Shown one piece after another: positions 31,201-39,515 of a stretch of 64,000 nucleotides of DNA. Both the position numbers and the translations under genes were made by a program. Within the stretch, counting starts at the first letter, position 1. Each line of letters opens with the position of its first letter. Below the pieces are notes generated by a model. The model was given only the letters and a program-made list of their open reading frames with translations. It made no database searches and had not been told where the DNA came from. The stretch spans positions 1,426,001-1,490,000 of the forward strand of contig NZ_CP108508.1 in the NCBI RefSeq assembly GCF_035917275.1, in the 5' to 3' direction. Source of the stretch: Streptomyces sp. NBC_01237 (lineage in GTDB: Bacteria; Actinomycetota; Actinomycetes; Streptomycetales; Streptomycetaceae).

Positions 31201-32190
31201 GAGCTGCGGCTCGGCGACAGCATGGATTCCATGATCAACATGCGGGCCGCCGCGACCATCCCCAAGTCGCCCGGCCGTGGCATGACCGATTCCAAGCACC
31301 ACTTCCTCACCGCCCTGCCGCGGGTGGACGGCGGCGAGAGCGCCGCGGACCTCGGAGCGGGCGTCGCCGACGCGGTGGCGCAGGTGGCCGAGCACTGGGA
31401 GGGCCCGCCCGCACCCGCGGTCCGCACCCTGCCCACGGTCCTGGACCCCGCCGACCTGCCCGACGCGGAGGTCGGCACGGACGGCGACCTGCGGCTGCCG
31501 CTGGGCCTGGAGGGCGGCCGGCTCGACGTCATGTGGCACGACTTCGCGCAGACCGCGCACCTGGTGGTGGTCGGCGACGCGGAGACCGGCAAGACCAACC
31601 TGCTGCGCTCGGTCTGCCGGGCGATCGCCCAGCGCTACACGCCCGCCGAGGCGCGGGTGATGCTGATCGACTACCGGCGCGGGCTGCTGGAGAGCGTTCC
31701 CGAGTCGCACCGGCTGGGCTACGCCGTCTCCGTCGACGTGCTCAAGCAGGTGGTGGACGGCGTCGCACGGGCCATGAAGGAGCGGCTGCCGGGCGCGGAC
31801 GTCTCGCCCGCCCAGCTGAAGCGGCGCGACTGGTGGAACGGCCCACAGGTCTTCCTGGTCGTGGACGACTACGACATGGTGTCCAGCGGTATGTCCAACC
31901 ACTTCGCCCCGCTGCTGGACTACCTGGCCCAGGGCGCGGAACTCGGCCTGCACCTGATCGTGGCGCGCAGCGCCAACGGTGCGGCGCGGGCGATGAACGA
32001 CCCGCTGCTGCGCCGCCTCCTGGAGGTGAACACGCCCGCCGCGCTGCTCTCCTGCCCGCCCTCGGAGGGCTATCTGTTCAACGACACCAAGCCGAGGCAG
32101 CTGCCGCCCGGCCGGGCCCAGTTGATCACCCGCAGAGGTGTGGTCCAGGTGCAGACCCCGCTGCTGCCGGACACCGAGGGCGAGGACTGA
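28213..32190 (+). CDS. eccC: Type VII secretion ATPase EccC (fused EccCa/EccCb)
   Basis: 1325 residues with a TTG start placed 9 nt after AGGAAGG; the GTG two codons on is too far from that site. Two transmembrane helices (~residues 38-93) precede three FtsK/SpoIIIE-type ATPase domains. Walker A motifs are GATGSGKS (~482), GGPQSGKS (~834) and GDAETGKT (~1120). Domain 1 has a canonical Walker B (FVVVDEFSEL). Domains 2 and 3 read VVDGWG and VVDDYD, lacking the catalytic Glu, as is usual for EccC, where domain 1 drives export and domain 3 binds substrate signals. This single-chain form is the motor of the ESX system and should export the WXG proteins encoded divergently. Confidence 0.95.
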   Translation: MSVVLFKRPPRRLGPEMPQGELSLQEPPTVPETQSAMGNMITYMPMALSSLGMVLIFLRPGSGGGPMMYVAIGLMGLSAVGMLVSQIVRASGDRKRALLGERRDYMRYLSISRRRIRKVITQQREAQAWSHPDPASLWGLVPTARLWERRAAHADFAEVRIAVGEQQLGTKLTPLSTKPVEDLEPLSAHALRRFIKAYGTVPDQPVAVYLRTYARVLLQGDEQAAQAMVRALLAQLSVFHAPQDLRIVVLADHDRRDAWEWVKWLPHAQHPTDVDGGGPVRLVTDSVLGLESLLGEELTGRPAFEADASPSAEEPYCVVVLDSSRTPADSRLATDGYRNTVTLDVAGSLPWRQSRHTLRLRISERQLELVSTDRSGKETTAALGRPDALGPRRARALATLLSPYRMGITTDNGEALTSDVQLTTLLGLPDLHTVDLDGVRADRSERARLRVPLGLAGDGTPVELDIKEAAQGGMGPHGVLIGATGSGKSELLRTLVLALALTHSSEKLNFVLVDFKGGATFLGLDGLPHTSAVITNLADESSLVERMQDALHGELMRRQELLRSAGNYTSAFEYETARAAGADLVPLPTLFVVVDEFSELLSAHRDFMDLFVMVGRLGRSLGVHLLLASQRLDEGRMTQLESHLSYRIALRTFSSMESRGVLGVPDAYQLPSVPGSAILKKDTGTLVRFKAAYVSGPYQGVRRVGASAVAGQVVPYRTEWTAPRVPAPDPDPQPAAATEEESEETLLALAVARMREGGRPAHRVWLPPLDAPLSLDTLLMGLEVDAERGLTTVDSALHGGLTVPVGIIDRPFDQTREPLLAELSGAGGHVGIAGGPQSGKSTLVRDLIMSLALTHTPREIQFYCLDFGGGSLGALRDLPHVGGVTGRLDLERVQRTLAEVHGLVARREKQFAELGIDSMATLRARRAAGEMPDEPYGDVFLVVDGWGTVRQDFMDIMDTFTALAARGLNYGVHLIVAAGRWSEIPTALRDQLGTRFELRLGDSMDSMINMRAAATIPKSPGRGMTDSKHHFLTALPRVDGGESAADLGAGVADAVAQVAEHWEGPPAPAVRTLPTVLDPADLPDAEVGTDGDLRLPLGLEGGRLDVMWHDFAQTAHLVVVGDAETGKTNLLRSVCRAIAQRYTPAEARVMLIDYRRGLLESVPESHRLGYAVSVDVLKQVVDGVARAMKERLPGADVSPAQLKRRDWWNGPQVFLVVDDYDMVSSGMSNHFAPLLDYLAQGAELGLHLIVARSANGAARAMNDPLLRRLLEVNTPAALLSCPPSEGYLFNDTKPRQLPPGRAQLITRRGVVQVQTPLLPDTEGED

Positions 32191-32225
32191 GGGCTGTCCC
32201 GTCGTGGGGCACCGGTGGAAGGCCG

Positions 32226-33240
32226 ATGGAGCGCCGGCCTGACGCGCCGGCGCGGCACGCACCTCCGTTCGACCCGGAGTTGAGTGCCGCGCCGGCGGCC
32301 ACGGGGGCACCGGCACGGGAGCCGGTCACGCCGGAGGGTCTCGCGGCCGGGCAGCGGCGGGACGCCTCCGCCCGGCCCCGTCCGACGCCTCGCGCGCTGC
32401 GGACCGGCGGCCGGTTCGAGGTGGAGGAGCTGCGGGCAGCCGCGGACCGGGACGGGCGGGAGGTCACCCTCGTCAGCGCGCGGCCCGCCGGGGCCGCCGG
32501 ACCCCTGCCGCTGCTGTATTACCTGCACGGCATTGCCTGCACGGCGGCGGCATGATCATGGGCAACGCCCGGTCCGTGCTTCCGCGGCTGCTCCGGGAAT
32601 GGGCGCTTCCGCCGGGGCTCGCCGTCAGCTCCGTCGAGTACCGGCCGGCCGGCACCGGGGGCGCCGTACCTCGGTCCCGTGGAGGACTGCTACGCCGGAC
32701 TCGTCCGGGCGGCCGGTCACGCGGCCGGGGCGGGCCTCGACGCGGGCCGCGTCGTTCTCGGGGGCAAGAGCGCGGGCGGTGGTCTCGCCGCGGCGCTCGC
32801 GCTGCTGACCCGTGACCGCGGCGGGCCGGTTCCGATCGGCCGGCTGCTCCTGAGCCCGATGCCCGACGACCCGGGCGCCACCTTCTCCAGCCACCGGATG
32901 GCGGGCCTCGACACCTGGGACCGGACCTCCCACGCGACCGCGTGGCACGCGGTGCCCGGCGACCGGTACGGCACTGCCGGAGTGCCGCCCCACGCCGCCC
33001 CGCCCGCGCCACGGATCTGTCCCGCTGCCCCCGGCCTGCGTCGAGGCCGGGTCGGCCGAGACCTCCAGGGACGAGGCCGTGGCGTACGCCGACGGGATCT
33101 GGCGGGCCGGTGGCGAGGCCGAACGACAGGTGTGGCCGGGCGCCTTCCACGGCTTCGGCACCCTCGCTCCGCGGGCGGCCCTCGGCCAGGACGACCGCGA
33201 AGCCCGCTCCCGGTGGCCGCGCCGGATCGTGGCGCGATGA
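32226..33240 (+). pseudogene. Alpha/beta-hydrolase (HSL/lipase-esterase family), three frameshifts
   Basis: The start ATG 32226 has GGAAGG upstream. Frame 1 encodes an N-terminal part ending LLYYLHG at the oxyanion-hole motif. A 14-bp duplication there shifts to another frame that continues GGGMIMGNARS and SSVEYRPA. A second shift near 32645-32680 restores the first frame (VEDCYAGLV, GGKSAGGGLAAALAL with the nucleophile Ser). A third near 33005-33035 moves to the frame encoding VEAGSAETSRDEA (acid) and PGAFHGFG (His), which ends at TGA 33238-33240. Reassembled, this is a ~335-residue HGGG-type esterase with a complete triad, so the gene decayed recently, unless the shifts are sequence errors. 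It lies 35 bp after eccC, probably on the same transcript. Confidence 0.8.
32522..32545 (+). repeat. 14-bp duplication disrupting the hydrolase gene
   Basis: CCTGCACGGC occurs at 32522-32531 and again at 32536-32545, separated by ATTG. Removing the 14 bp 32522-32535 restores an uninterrupted LLYYLHGGGMIMG reading frame, which shows the mutation directly. Confidence 0.8.
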
Positions 33241-33329
33241 GCGCGACCCGGCGGACCGTGGGACGTCGAGCCCGCGCCGGATCGTGGCGCGATGAGCGCG
33301 ACCCGGCGGACCGTGGGACGTCGAGCCCG
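33217..33329. repeat. 55-bp tandem duplication at the 3' end of the hydrolase pseudogene
   Basis: Two consecutive, apparently identical copies start at 33217 and 33272 (CCGCGCCGGATCGTGGCG...). The first contains the hydrolase stop codon. The second lies between the pseudogene and the convergent mycosin gene. The identity points to a recent event. Confidence 0.85.
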
Positions 33330-33356
33330 TTCCGGGCCGTGACGGGGGGCCGGCGC

Positions 33357-34640
33357 TCAGTCCGTCTCCGTGACGGGCCCCGAGGTCCGGCCCGCACGCC
33401 ATCCGCGGCGGCGCCCCCGGGGCAGCACGACCGCCAGGAAGGCGACCAGCAGCACCAGCCCCGTCGCCGAACCCGCCACGGCCAGCGCGCTGTTGCGCAT
33501 GTGCGGCGGGTCGAGCGGCGGCACGGCCGGTGCCGCCGCGCTCTTCGGTCCGGCCGGGGGCCGCGCGAGCTCCTCGGGCAGTACGGCGGACAGCGCCCGC
33601 ACCGGGTCGACGATCCCCGCGCCGAGGTCGGCGTCCGGCGCGTCACCCACGGCTCCGTAGGCGGTGGACTCCAGCCGGTGCGCCAACTGATCCGCGGTCA
33701 GCCGCGGGTGGTAGGAGAGGACCAGGGCCGCCGTACCGGCCACGAAGGCACCGGCCACCGCGTCCCCGCGGCCGACGAACTGCCCCCGGCCGCCGGGCCC
33801 CGGACCCATCACCGAGACGCCGGGAGCGCTCAGAACGGGCTGCGTACGCCGCCCCTTCACGGTGCCGTTCTCCTCGGGCGCCCCGCCCGGCCCCACCGAG
33901 GACACGGCGAGCACCCCGGGCAGCGCCGCCGGGTAGGCGGGGCCGTTCACCGCGTCGGGCGCCCCCGCGCCGCTCTCCCACTCCCGGGCCGAGGCGGGCG
34001 CCACCACCAGGGCCCCGGCCTCCTGCGCGGCACGGACGGCGGCCTTCAACTCCTTCGGTGCGGAAGGGACGCTCAGCGCCACATGGACGATCCGCGCCTT
34101 GGAGGCCGTGGCCGCCCGGATCGCCTCGGCCAGCGCCCCGGGCGTCGTCGCGCCGTACCGGTCGGTGGCCCGCACCGCGACCACCTCGGCCTCGGGAGCG
34201 ACCCCGGCCGCCTTCAGACCCGGCTGCCGCGCGCCCGCCACGATGCCGGCCAGGAACGTGCCGTAGCCGACGCAGTCGTCCCGTACGGTGCCGCCCGCCA
34301 CCACGTCCGGACCGCCGGTCACCCGGCCCTTCAGCGCGGGTACCCGCGCCGGATCGGCCCCGGTACCGACGAGGGCGACCTTCACCCCCGCGCCCCGGCT
34401 GAGTTCCCATGCCCGGTCGATCCCCAGGAAGCTCTGCGCCCAGGGGACTTGGGCCGATCTCTTGGCCGAGGCCGGAGTGCACGGGCGGCCGTCGGCAAGG
34501 GTGACGGGCATTCCCGGCAACGAGGGGCTGTCCGCCTCCTCCGCCGCACCGGCCGGCGCCGCGGTGCCGGGTATCAGGAGCAGGGCGGCCAGTGCTACCG
34601 GTCCGAGTGCACGGGACACCGAGGACCTCGAAGATCGCAT
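33357..34640 (-). CDS. Mycosin (MycP)-like subtilisin homologue lacking all catalytic residues
   Basis: 427 residues from ATG 34640. A signal peptide (~1-31) precedes a subtilase domain (~70-370), a Pro-rich linker and a C-terminal transmembrane helix (~385-410) with a basic tail: the mycosin architecture. Typical N-terminal mycosin features (AQSFLGIDRAWELSRGAGVKVALV) are present. The three triad positions are changed: DTG reads GTG (~91), GHGT reads GYGT (~126), and GTS reads GDA (~294). The oxyanion Asn region (~211) also lacks the usual GN. It therefore cannot be a conventional serine protease. In mycobacteria MycP also stabilises the ESX membrane complex independently of proteolysis, so a structural role is plausible. 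It is convergent with the eccC-hydrolase unit and divergent from the beta-helix/AAA+ gene. Confidence 0.85.
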   Translation of the reverse strand: MRSSRSSVSRALGPVALAALLLIPGTAAPAGAAEEADSPSLPGMPVTLADGRPCTPASAKRSAQVPWAQSFLGIDRAWELSRGAGVKVALVGTGADPARVPALKGRVTGGPDVVAGGTVRDDCVGYGTFLAGIVAGARQPGLKAAGVAPEAEVVAVRATDRYGATTPGALAEAIRAATASKARIVHVALSVPSAPKELKAAVRAAQEAGALVVAPASAREWESGAGAPDAVNGPAYPAALPGVLAVSSVGPGGAPEENGTVKGRRTQPVLSAPGVSVMGPGPGGRGQFVGRGDAVAGAFVAGTAALVLSYHPRLTADQLAHRLESTAYGAVGDAPDADLGAGIVDPVRALSAVLPEELARPPAGPKSAAAPAVPPLDPPHMRNSALAVAGSATGLVLLVAFLAVVLPRGRRRGWRAGRTSGPVTETD

Positions 34641-34843
34641 GCGCCGATGGTAGCGACGCGCGCCGCACGGGCGGAACCTGCCCCGCGACGCGCGGCGGGC
34701 AGGCCCTTCGCGGTCCGGGAATGCCGACCACCATGGCGGGCGACCTGCGGCAACAGGCATGATGAGCCCAGCAGTTTCCCACGCCCTACATGCCGCGCGT
34801 CTCCGCCCCGTACCCACGGCGCCGGGGTCCGGGAGGTCAGAAC
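34641..34843. promoter_or_regulatory. Divergent mycosin / beta-helix-AAA+ intergenic region
   Basis: 203 bp between two outward-reading genes. GGGAGG at 34831-34836 is the ribosome site of the plus-strand gene. Promoters must lie here in both directions, but no near-consensus pair or dyad operator could be identified. Confidence 0.35.
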
Positions 34844-37800
34844 GTGTCACGTCAGATGCTCACCGTCGCCGCCGACGGGACGGGCGACCACCGCACCGTA
34901 GGAGAGGCCGTCGCACGGGCCCGTGCCGGAGCGGTCGTCAGCATCGCTCCGGGGCGGTACGAGGAGAGCGTGACGGTCCCCGCCGCGATCACCCTGACCG
35001 CTGCCGAGGGCCGGGGAACGGTGGAGCTGGCGCCCCGGCGCGGCACGGCACTGACCCTCACCGGGGACGCCGTGATGGTCAGGGACCTGGTGCTGCGCGG
35101 CCACGACGACGAACTGCCGGTGGTCGACGCGCCGCGCGGTCAGCTCGCGATGGACCGCTGCGACGTCCACGGTGCGGCCTGGTCCGCGCTCTTCGCACGG
35201 GACGGCGGTTCGCTGGCACTGCGTCAGTGCCGGATCAGCAACCCGGCGGGCGCCGGTGTGGTCTCCACCTCCTCGGCCGAGAGCTTCCTGGAGGACTGCG
35301 TCGTCGAGCACCTCGGGACGTCCGCCGTGGTGGCCGGTGAACGGGGGCGGATCACCGCGCGCTTCAGCAAGCTGCGGGACACACAGGGCAACGGGGTGCT
35401 CACCAACGGGCAGGCCCACGTCCTGCTGGAGGACTGCGCGATATCGGCGACCGGCAAGCCGGGCGTCGCCGTCGAAGAGGAGAGTTCGGTCCGGATGGTG
35501 CGCGGCACGATCCGCAAGGCCGTCGTCGGGGTCTTCGTGAACAGCGCCGGGCCGGTCGTCCTGGAGGACGTCTCCGTCGGTGATGTCACCGGGCACGGTT
35601 TCGTTCTGGGCGGCGGCAGTTCACCGGCGCTGACCCGCTGCCGCACCGAACGGACCGGCGGACACGGTCTGCTGGTGACCGAGCGCAGCCGCGGCGTGTT
35701 CGAGGAATGCGTGTTCGCCACCGCCGAGAAGCCCGCCGTACGGGTCACCGGCTTCTCCTCGCCGGTGCTGACGGCCACCGTGGTCCAGGACGCCAAGGGC
35801 ACCGGGGTGCTGCTCGACGAGGACTCGGCCGCCGAGTTCGACCGTCTGGAGGTCCGGGACTGCGGCGCCTCCGGCATCGTGATCCGCAGCGGCGCCAACC
35901 CGCTGCTGCTGCGGGCCGCCGTCACCCGGGCCGGTGGGCACGGCGTGGAGGTCGTCAAGGACGGCAGGGGGCGGCTGGAGGAGAGCGTCGTCGAGGAGTC
36001 GGGCGGCTCGGCGGTCCATGTCTCGGGGCACGGCAACCTGTACGTCGGCAAGGGCCGGCTGCGTACCTCCGCCAAGGCCGGGATCGAGATCGGGGCGCTC
36101 GGCACACTCACGCTGCGCGACACCGAGGTCGAGGGCTCCGGCGGCACCGGCGTGCACATCGCGGCCGAGGGTGAGGTGGCCGCCGTACGCGCCGTGGTGA
36201 AGGGCTCCGGTGAGTACGGCGTACTGGTGGACGCGGGCGCGCGGGCGTCCCTCAGCGCGTGCGAGGTGACCGGGTCGGGTGCCGACGGCATACGGGTGGA
36301 GGGCACCGACGCGGTGTCGCTCACCGGTTGCACCGTCCGCGGCAACCGGGGCAGCGGAGTGCGCCAGTCGGTGGCCGGCGACCGGCTCGCCGTCGAGGGG
36401 CTGACCAGCGCGGAGAACGGTTCCGCCGACGCCTGGGGCAGTGCGGAGGCCGCGGCGGCCGCGGGCGACGGACGGCTGCCCGGTGGCTCGGCCCCGGCGT
36501 CGGCCGAACCCCCCTCCGGTACGGGCCCGGTGGCCGAACTGGAGTCGCTGATCGGCCTCGACGAGGTCAAGCAGCAGGTGCTGACGCTGATCAACCTGAA
36601 CCGGATGGCGCAGCGCAGGGTCAGCATCGGCATGCCCGCCCCGCCGATGAGCCGTCATCTGGTCTTCGCGGGCCCGCCCGGCACCGGCAAGACGACGGTG
36701 GCCCGGCTGTACGGATCCATCCTCGCCTCGCTCGGTGTGCTGCGCTCGGGGCATCTGGTGGAGGTGTCGCGGGCGGACCTGGTGGCGCAGATCATCGGCG
36801 GGACGGCCATCAAGACCACCGAGACCTTCAACAAGGCGCTGGGCGGGGTGCTGTTCGTCGACGAGGCGTACACCCTGCTCTCCGACGGCGGCGGCAGCGG
36901 GGCCGACTTCGGGCGCGAGGCGATCGACACACTGGTGAAGCTGATGGAGGACCACCGCGAGGACGTGGTGGTGGTGGCGGCCGGTTATCCCAAGGAGATG
37001 ACGGACTTCCTGGCGTCCAACCCGGGTCTCGCGTCCCGTTTCACCCGCAGTGTCGAGTTCACCGACTACACCTCGGAGGAACTGGTCACGATCGTGGAGC
37101 GGATGTGCACCGGCCACCACTACGAACTGGACCCGGCGGCCCGTACGGCGCTGCGCACCCGCTTCGAGCGCATTCCCCGCGACGCGGGCTTCGGCAACGG
37201 CCGGACCGCCCGCAAGGTCTTCGAGGAGATGGTGGACCGGCAGGCGTCCCGGCTGTCCACCCTGCCGGAGGCCGGAGAGCGGGACCTGGCCGTGCTGACC
37301 GCGGAGGACGTAGGTGCCCCGGCGGGCGGCTCGCCGGACGACGGGCAGGACGAGGACCCGTTGCTGCGGCTGGAGGCCCTGGTAGGTCTGGCGGCCGTCA
37401 AGCGTGAGGTCGGGGACCTGGTCAACCTGCTCTCCACCGCGCGGCGCAGGAAGGAGGCAGGTCTGCCCGCGCCCCGGATCAGCAACCATCTGGTCTTCGC
37501 GGGCCCGCCCGGCACCGGCAAGACGACGGTGGCCAGGCTGTACGGCGAACTGCTGGCGTCCCTGGGCGTGTTGCCGCGCGGCCAGCTCGTGGAGGTGTCG
37601 CGCGCGGACCTGGTGGGCCGCTGGGTGGGACACACGGCGCAGCTGACCCGCGAGGTCTTCGAACGGGCGCTGGGCGGCGTCCTGTTCATCGACGAGGCGT
37701 ACACCCTGACGCCCCCCTCGGGCGCCGGGTCCTCGGACTTCGGACAGGAGGCGGTCGACACGCTGCTGAAGCTGATGGAGGACCACCGGGACGAGGTGGT

Positions 37801-38155
37801 CGTGATCGTGGCGGGCTACACCGCGGAGATGGACCGGTTCCTGGGGTCCAATCCGGGTCTCGCCTCGCGCTTCCCCCGGCACATCGCGTTCCCCGACTAC
37901 TCCTCGGACGAGTTGGTCACGATCGTCCGGCAGCACGCGGCCGACAGCGGCTACGAGTGCGCGCCGGGCACGGCCGGCGCGCTGCGGACCTACTTCGACG
38001 GTCTCCCCAGGGGCACGGCCTTCGGCAACGCTCGGCTGGCACGGCAGACGCTGGAACAGATGATGACCCATCAGGCGGGCCGGCTGAGCACGGTCGCGGC
38101 ACCGAGCCTGGACGATCTGCGGCTGCTGCTCCCCGAGGACCTCTCCCCGCGCTGA
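34844..38155 (+). CDS. Right-handed beta-helix protein fused to two EccA/CbxX-type AAA+ ATPase domains
   Basis: 1103 residues from GTG 34844, chosen for GGGAGG 7 nt upstream. Residues ~1-545 form a parallel beta-helix of short repeats, each with a run of small/aliphatic residues and GxGVxV or SGxxGVxV patterns, like pectate-lyase/carbohydrate-binding beta-helices, but without a signal peptide. A linker (~545-565) leads to two CbxX/CfqX AAA+ domains. Walker [10 protein letters not shown] occurs at ~609 and ~887, and Walker B LF(V/I)DEAYT at ~670 and ~947. EccA of mycobacterial ESX is a cytosolic CbxX-type ATPase with an N-terminal TPR domain that handles substrates; here the TPR is replaced by a beta-helix and the ATPase is doubled. 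A chaperone or unfoldase for the giant substrate is a reasonable inference. Length and fusion are unusual for EccA. Confidence 0.85.
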   Translation: MSRQMLTVAADGTGDHRTVGEAVARARAGAVVSIAPGRYEESVTVPAAITLTAAEGRGTVELAPRRGTALTLTGDAVMVRDLVLRGHDDELPVVDAPRGQLAMDRCDVHGAAWSALFARDGGSLALRQCRISNPAGAGVVSTSSAESFLEDCVVEHLGTSAVVAGERGRITARFSKLRDTQGNGVLTNGQAHVLLEDCAISATGKPGVAVEEESSVRMVRGTIRKAVVGVFVNSAGPVVLEDVSVGDVTGHGFVLGGGSSPALTRCRTERTGGHGLLVTERSRGVFEECVFATAEKPAVRVTGFSSPVLTATVVQDAKGTGVLLDEDSAAEFDRLEVRDCGASGIVIRSGANPLLLRAAVTRAGGHGVEVVKDGRGRLEESVVEESGGSAVHVSGHGNLYVGKGRLRTSAKAGIEIGALGTLTLRDTEVEGSGGTGVHIAAEGEVAAVRAVVKGSGEYGVLVDAGARASLSACEVTGSGADGIRVEGTDAVSLTGCTVRGNRGSGVRQSVAGDRLAVEGLTSAENGSADAWGSAEAAAAAGDGRLPGGSAPASAEPPSGTGPVAELESLIGLDEVKQQVLTLINLNRMAQRRVSIGMPAPPMSRHLVFAGPPGTGKTTVARLYGSILASLGVLRSGHLVEVSRADLVAQIIGGTAIKTTETFNKALGGVLFVDEAYTLLSDGGGSGADFGREAIDTLVKLMEDHREDVVVVAAGYPKEMTDFLASNPGLASRFTRSVEFTDYTSEELVTIVERMCTGHHYELDPAARTALRTRFERIPRDAGFGNGRTARKVFEEMVDRQASRLSTLPEAGERDLAVLTAEDVGAPAGGSPDDGQDEDPLLRLEALVGLAAVKREVGDLVNLLSTARRRKEAGLPAPRISNHLVFAGPPGTGKTTVARLYGELLASLGVLPRGQLVEVSRADLVGRWVGHTAQLTREVFERALGGVLFIDEAYTLTPPSGAGSSDFGQEAVDTLLKLMEDHRDEVVVIVAGYTAEMDRFLGSNPGLASRFPRHIAFPDYSSDELVTIVRQHAADSGYECAPGTAGALRTYFDGLPRGTAFGNARLARQTLEQMMTHQAGRLSTVAAPSLDDLRLLLPEDLSPR

Positions 38156-38159
38156 GAAC

Positions 38160-38190
38160 GGTCCCGGCCGGGCCGCTCACCGCCGGGACC
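38160..38190. terminator. Hairpin between convergent genes
   Basis: A perfect 9-bp stem, GGTCCCGGC (38160-38168) with GCCGGGACC (38182-38190), and a 13-nt loop directly after the beta-helix/AAA+ stop codon. It faces the 3' end of the winged-helix gene and probably terminates both. Confidence 0.7.
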
Positions 38191-38219
38191 GGGCGGCTCC
38201 GCCGCGGGACGGACGGCCC

Positions 38220-39302
38220 TCAGGCGATATGCAGACGGGCCTCGGCGGCCCCGCGGGCCTCGGCCACCGTCGCGGCCTCGGCCTCCAGCCGCTTCCTGGT
38301 GGCCGTCGTCAGCGGCCCGAAGGGCGTGACGGTCAGATCGACCCTGCGCCCGGCGGCCTTGGCGCGCCAGGTACCGGCGGGCTCCGAGCCGACCAGGAGC
38401 ACACCGGGAGAGCCGATCGCGCGCCAGATCTCCTTCTCGTGGGACTTCTCCGGGGCGAGGAGCCCGCGGTCGCGTGCCTGGAGGAAGGGGTCGCCGGGCG
38501 GGAGCAGCCGGACGAGGTCCTGGTGCTCGGCCGTCAGCAGTGCCTCCAGCCGCTCGGCGGGCAGCCAGGCCGGCTTCCCCCCGACCGTCACCTCCGCCAG
38601 GCCGTCGGGCCACACCGCCCTGGCCACCGCCGGTTTCACGCCGAGGAACTTCGCGGCGTCGGCGGGGGCGGCCGGTCCGAGGAAGCGCAGATAGTCGCGG
38701 ACCAGGGCGGAGGTCCCGTCGGCCGCCGACGGCAGCGGATAGCCCGGCTCCAGTGGGGCGAGCGTGGTCGTGCCCCGCATGGTGACCCCGACGGCGCCGG
38801 GCAGCCCGGCCTGCTGGAAGAGCAGTCCGGAGATGTGCCGCGCACCGCAGGTGGCGCACCGGAACGTCAGCGAGGGGGGTACCGCCGCACTGACCGCGGT
38901 GCTCACCTCGCCCTTGGCCATCGGCTCGGTCACCACCGCACGCAACGCCTCGGCGGTGGCGCGGAAGGCCGCCAGGCCGAGCTTCGCGCCCTCCTTGATC
39001 ACGGTGCTGCTGATCCGCGCCGTCGCGTCGGCGTCGTCGACCGGCCAGAGCGCGGTCGCGAGAGCGGGGAGGTCCGCACGCCGGTGCAGATGGGGCGCGC
39101 CGCGGAACGACCAGAGCAGCTCCAGCCCGTCGGCGGACGCGCCGCGCGCGGCGAGTGCGAGCCGCGCCGAACCGCTCGGGGTGTCCTGCGCTCCCAGGAC
39201 CAGCACCGCCGGCTCGGGAGAGGAGCGGTCGAGCTGGTGCGCCGCGACCCGGTAGGCCAGGACCTGCTCGCGTGACACCGTGGTCCGGTCCGCTCCGCTC
39301 AC
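38220..39302 (-). CDS. Winged-helix DNA-binding (AlkZ-like) family protein
   Basis: 360 residues, GTG start with AAGG upstream. The architecture matches the winged-helix family that includes the AlkZ DNA glycosylase: an early QVLAYRVAAHQLDR segment, a middle FLGPAAPADAAKFLGVKPAVARAVW winged-helix region, and a C-terminal LLVGSEPAGTWRAK strand followed by a basic helix. Family members remove alkylated or cross-linked bases, sometimes as self-resistance; whether this one has glycosylase activity cannot be judged. No secondary-metabolite cluster is adjacent. It is divergent from the uracil permease gene and convergent with the ESX AAA+ gene. Confidence 0.75.
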   Translation of the reverse strand: MSGADRTTVSREQVLAYRVAAHQLDRSSPEPAVLVLGAQDTPSGSARLALAARGASADGLELLWSFRGAPHLHRRADLPALATALWPVDDADATARISSTVIKEGAKLGLAAFRATAEALRAVVTEPMAKGEVSTAVSAAVPPSLTFRCATCGARHISGLLFQQAGLPGAVGVTMRGTTTLAPLEPGYPLPSAADGTSALVRDYLRFLGPAAPADAAKFLGVKPAVARAVWPDGLAEVTVGGKPAWLPAERLEALLTAEHQDLVRLLPPGDPFLQARDRGLLAPEKSHEKEIWRAIGSPGVLLVGSEPAGTWRAKAAGRRVDLTVTPFGPLTTATRKRLEAEAATVAEARGAAEARLHIA

Positions 39303-39515
39303 GCGGGGCCCCTTCCTGTGTGGACGTCCCGGTGGCCGCTTCCCGGCGCACCCGTGCGGAACGCTCCTGCCGTTGTGCCGTAGAACCTACCGGGACACCG
39401 CTCCCCTGGCGTCCGGCCACGCGACCAGCCCTTAGCATGGCTCCGATCATTTCCGCTGGTGAACCCGGATGTCCGCACCGGGCCGGCACTCCGCACAGAC
39501 CTACAGGGAGCAACC
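39303..39515. promoter_or_regulatory. Divergent AlkZ-like / uracil permease intergenic region
   Basis: 213 bp containing promoters for both genes. TAGCAT at 39433-39438 is a possible -10 for the permease, without a good -35. AGGGAG just before 39516 is its ribosome site. No dyad or riboswitch-like structure was recognised. Confidence 0.3.

Noticed and set aside
34641..34850. N-terminal extension of the mycosin-like protein
   Set aside because: The additional residues precede a clear signal peptide that begins at the chosen ATG, and the region must contain divergent promoters.
38220..39302. Self-resistance gene of an antibiotic cluster (AlkZ-like)
   Set aside because: No biosynthetic genes lie nearby; the family resemblance alone does not support this.
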